A stretch of DNA of 5,663 bases from Vitreoscilla sp. GTDB taxonomy: Bacteria; Pseudomonadota; Gammaproteobacteria; Burkholderiales; Burkholderiaceae. Position numbers and translations under genes: made by a program. Shown here one piece after another: positions 5,079 to 5,663 of this stretch (positions are counted from its first letter, which is position 1; every line of letters starts with the position of its first letter). The notes under the pieces are model-generated. The model was given only the letters and a program-made list of their open reading frames with translations. It searched no databases and had not been told where the DNA came from. The DNA is taken from contig JACMOG010000611.1 in assembly GCA_014378125.1 (NCBI GenBank), positions 1-5,663 on the forward strand, in the 5' to 3' direction.

Positions 5079-5663
5079 CAGGCCGGGCGCTCGAACTGCC
5101 ACGTGCTGGCCCCGCGCCGGAAGCCCACCGATTCGTAGACGCCGATCGCGACGTCGTGGGGGTCGGCCACCATCACGAGCGTGCGCAGGTCCATCGCCTC
5201 GAATCCGTGCTTGCAAGCGGCGTGGACCAGCGCGGTGCAGAGGCCACGCCGCCGCCACGCCGGGTGCGTGGACACGTACTGGAACCGACCCAGGCCATCG
5301 CGGCTCCGCGGATCGCGGAACAGGCCGCACGACGCCGCCAGCACGCGCCGGCCGTCGACATTCGCAACCAGCCCGAACCAATGGCCCAGGCCCGCCCGCT
5401 GCATCGCGGCGTAACGCGCCATCTGGCGCTCCGCGAAGACGCGGTAGCCGGCGGGCTCGTGGCGCCTCTCGTCGACCACCACCTGCTTGTCGACCACGGC
5501 GGCGCTGTCGCGCGGCAGTTCCAGCACGCGGAACTCGAAGCCCGGCGGCAGCGCGTTGGTCGGCTCGCGCAGCTGATCGCCCGAGTGCGTCAGCACGGTG
5601 GCCTCGCTGAGCGCGGAGCCGGCGTCGGGAATGTCCCTCCGACAAACGAGGCCGTCGCACACG
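5078..5663 (-). CDS. GNAT-family N-acetyltransferase, partial (5' end beyond the window)
   Basis: About 194 residues are visible and the frame remains open at the window edge, so the N-terminus is missing; the GTG at the very edge (5662) should not be taken as the start. The C-terminal acetyl-CoA-binding fold is clear. Motif A is V-S-T-H-P-A-W-R-R-R-G-L-C-T-A-L-V-H-A-A (130-149 of the visible part), with the pyrophosphate loop R-R-R-G-L-C. Motif B is D-V-A-I-G-V-Y-E-S-V-G-F-R (170-182). A cysteine sits where a Gly or Ala is usual in the R/QxxGxG/A loop. The region before it (P-A-G-Y-R-V-F-A-E-R-Q-M-A-R-Y) looks like the linker of a larger GNAT protein of perhaps 270-300 residues. The reaction is transfer of an acetyl group from acetyl-CoA to an amine; the acceptor cannot be told from sequence. 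It converges on the GST gene with a shared terminator hairpin and shows no sign of operon linkage within the window. Confidence 0.85.
   Translation of the reverse strand, partial: VCDGLVCRRDIPDAGSALSEATVLTHSGDQLREPTNALPPGFEFRVLELPRDSAAVVDKQVVVDERRHEPAGYRVFAERQMARYAAMQRAGLGHWFGLVANVDGRRVLAASCGLFRDPRSRDGLGRFQYVSTHPAWRRRGLCTALVHAACKHGFEAMDLRTLVMVADPHDVAIGVYESVGFRRGASTWQFERPA

Noticed and set aside
1..5663. CRISPR arrays, tRNA/rRNA genes, insertion sequences, toxin-antitoxin or defence genes
   Set aside because: I saw no regularly spaced repeats, no structural RNA signatures, no transposase or nuclease motifs and no terminal inverted repeats with target duplications.

Overview
The window is a GC-rich (roughly 70% by eye), densely coded stretch of bacterial chromosome. 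Strong G/C preference at third codon positions, a PEP-CTERM protein-sorting tail, a Nu-class-like glutathione transferase and -10-like elements of the form 'AGAATCGGG' point to a betaproteobacterium, most likely Burkholderiales (a Roseateles/Rubrivivax/Leptothrix-like lineage). This assignment is inference from composition and gene families; no rRNA or other marker gene is present.

Left part (1-2375): a MarR-family regulator (+, 34-561) converges on the C-terminal part of a PEP-CTERM exported protein (-, 568-984). That protein has lost, or never had here, a recognisable signal peptide; a run of nine G (minus strand) lies just upstream of it. Next comes a probable lipoprotein of unknown function with an extra C-terminal membrane helix (+, 1078-1668). 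It converges on a stand-alone CHASE3 sensor-domain membrane protein with no output domain (-, 1659-2375). The 3' ends of these last two genes overlap by exactly one 10-bp palindrome that contains both stop codons.

Middle part (2376-4250): a 122-bp divergent intergenic region separates the CHASE3 gene from a probable operon. The operon holds a pirin-family protein (2498-3391), a 51-residue acidic microprotein with a FPASDP motif (3412-3567), and a TRIC/YadS-type cation-channel-like membrane protein (3564-4250). The last two overlap in a GTGA stop/start.

Right part (4251-5663): a YfcG/YghU-like glutathione transferase (4318-5025) is preceded by a perfect 9-bp-arm inverted repeat that contains its ribosome binding site. 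It ends at a long two-storey hairpin, probably a bidirectional terminator, shared with a convergent GNAT acetyltransferase (-, 5078 to the window edge) whose N-terminus lies outside the window.

Functionally this looks like ordinary chromosome with a mild redox/stress flavour (pirin, glutathione transferase, MarR). I see no mobile element, CRISPR array, RNA gene or obvious defence system. The least conventional items are the output-less CHASE3 protein, the doubly anchored lipoprotein, the microprotein coupled to the TRIC channel and the hairpin over the glutathione-transferase start.
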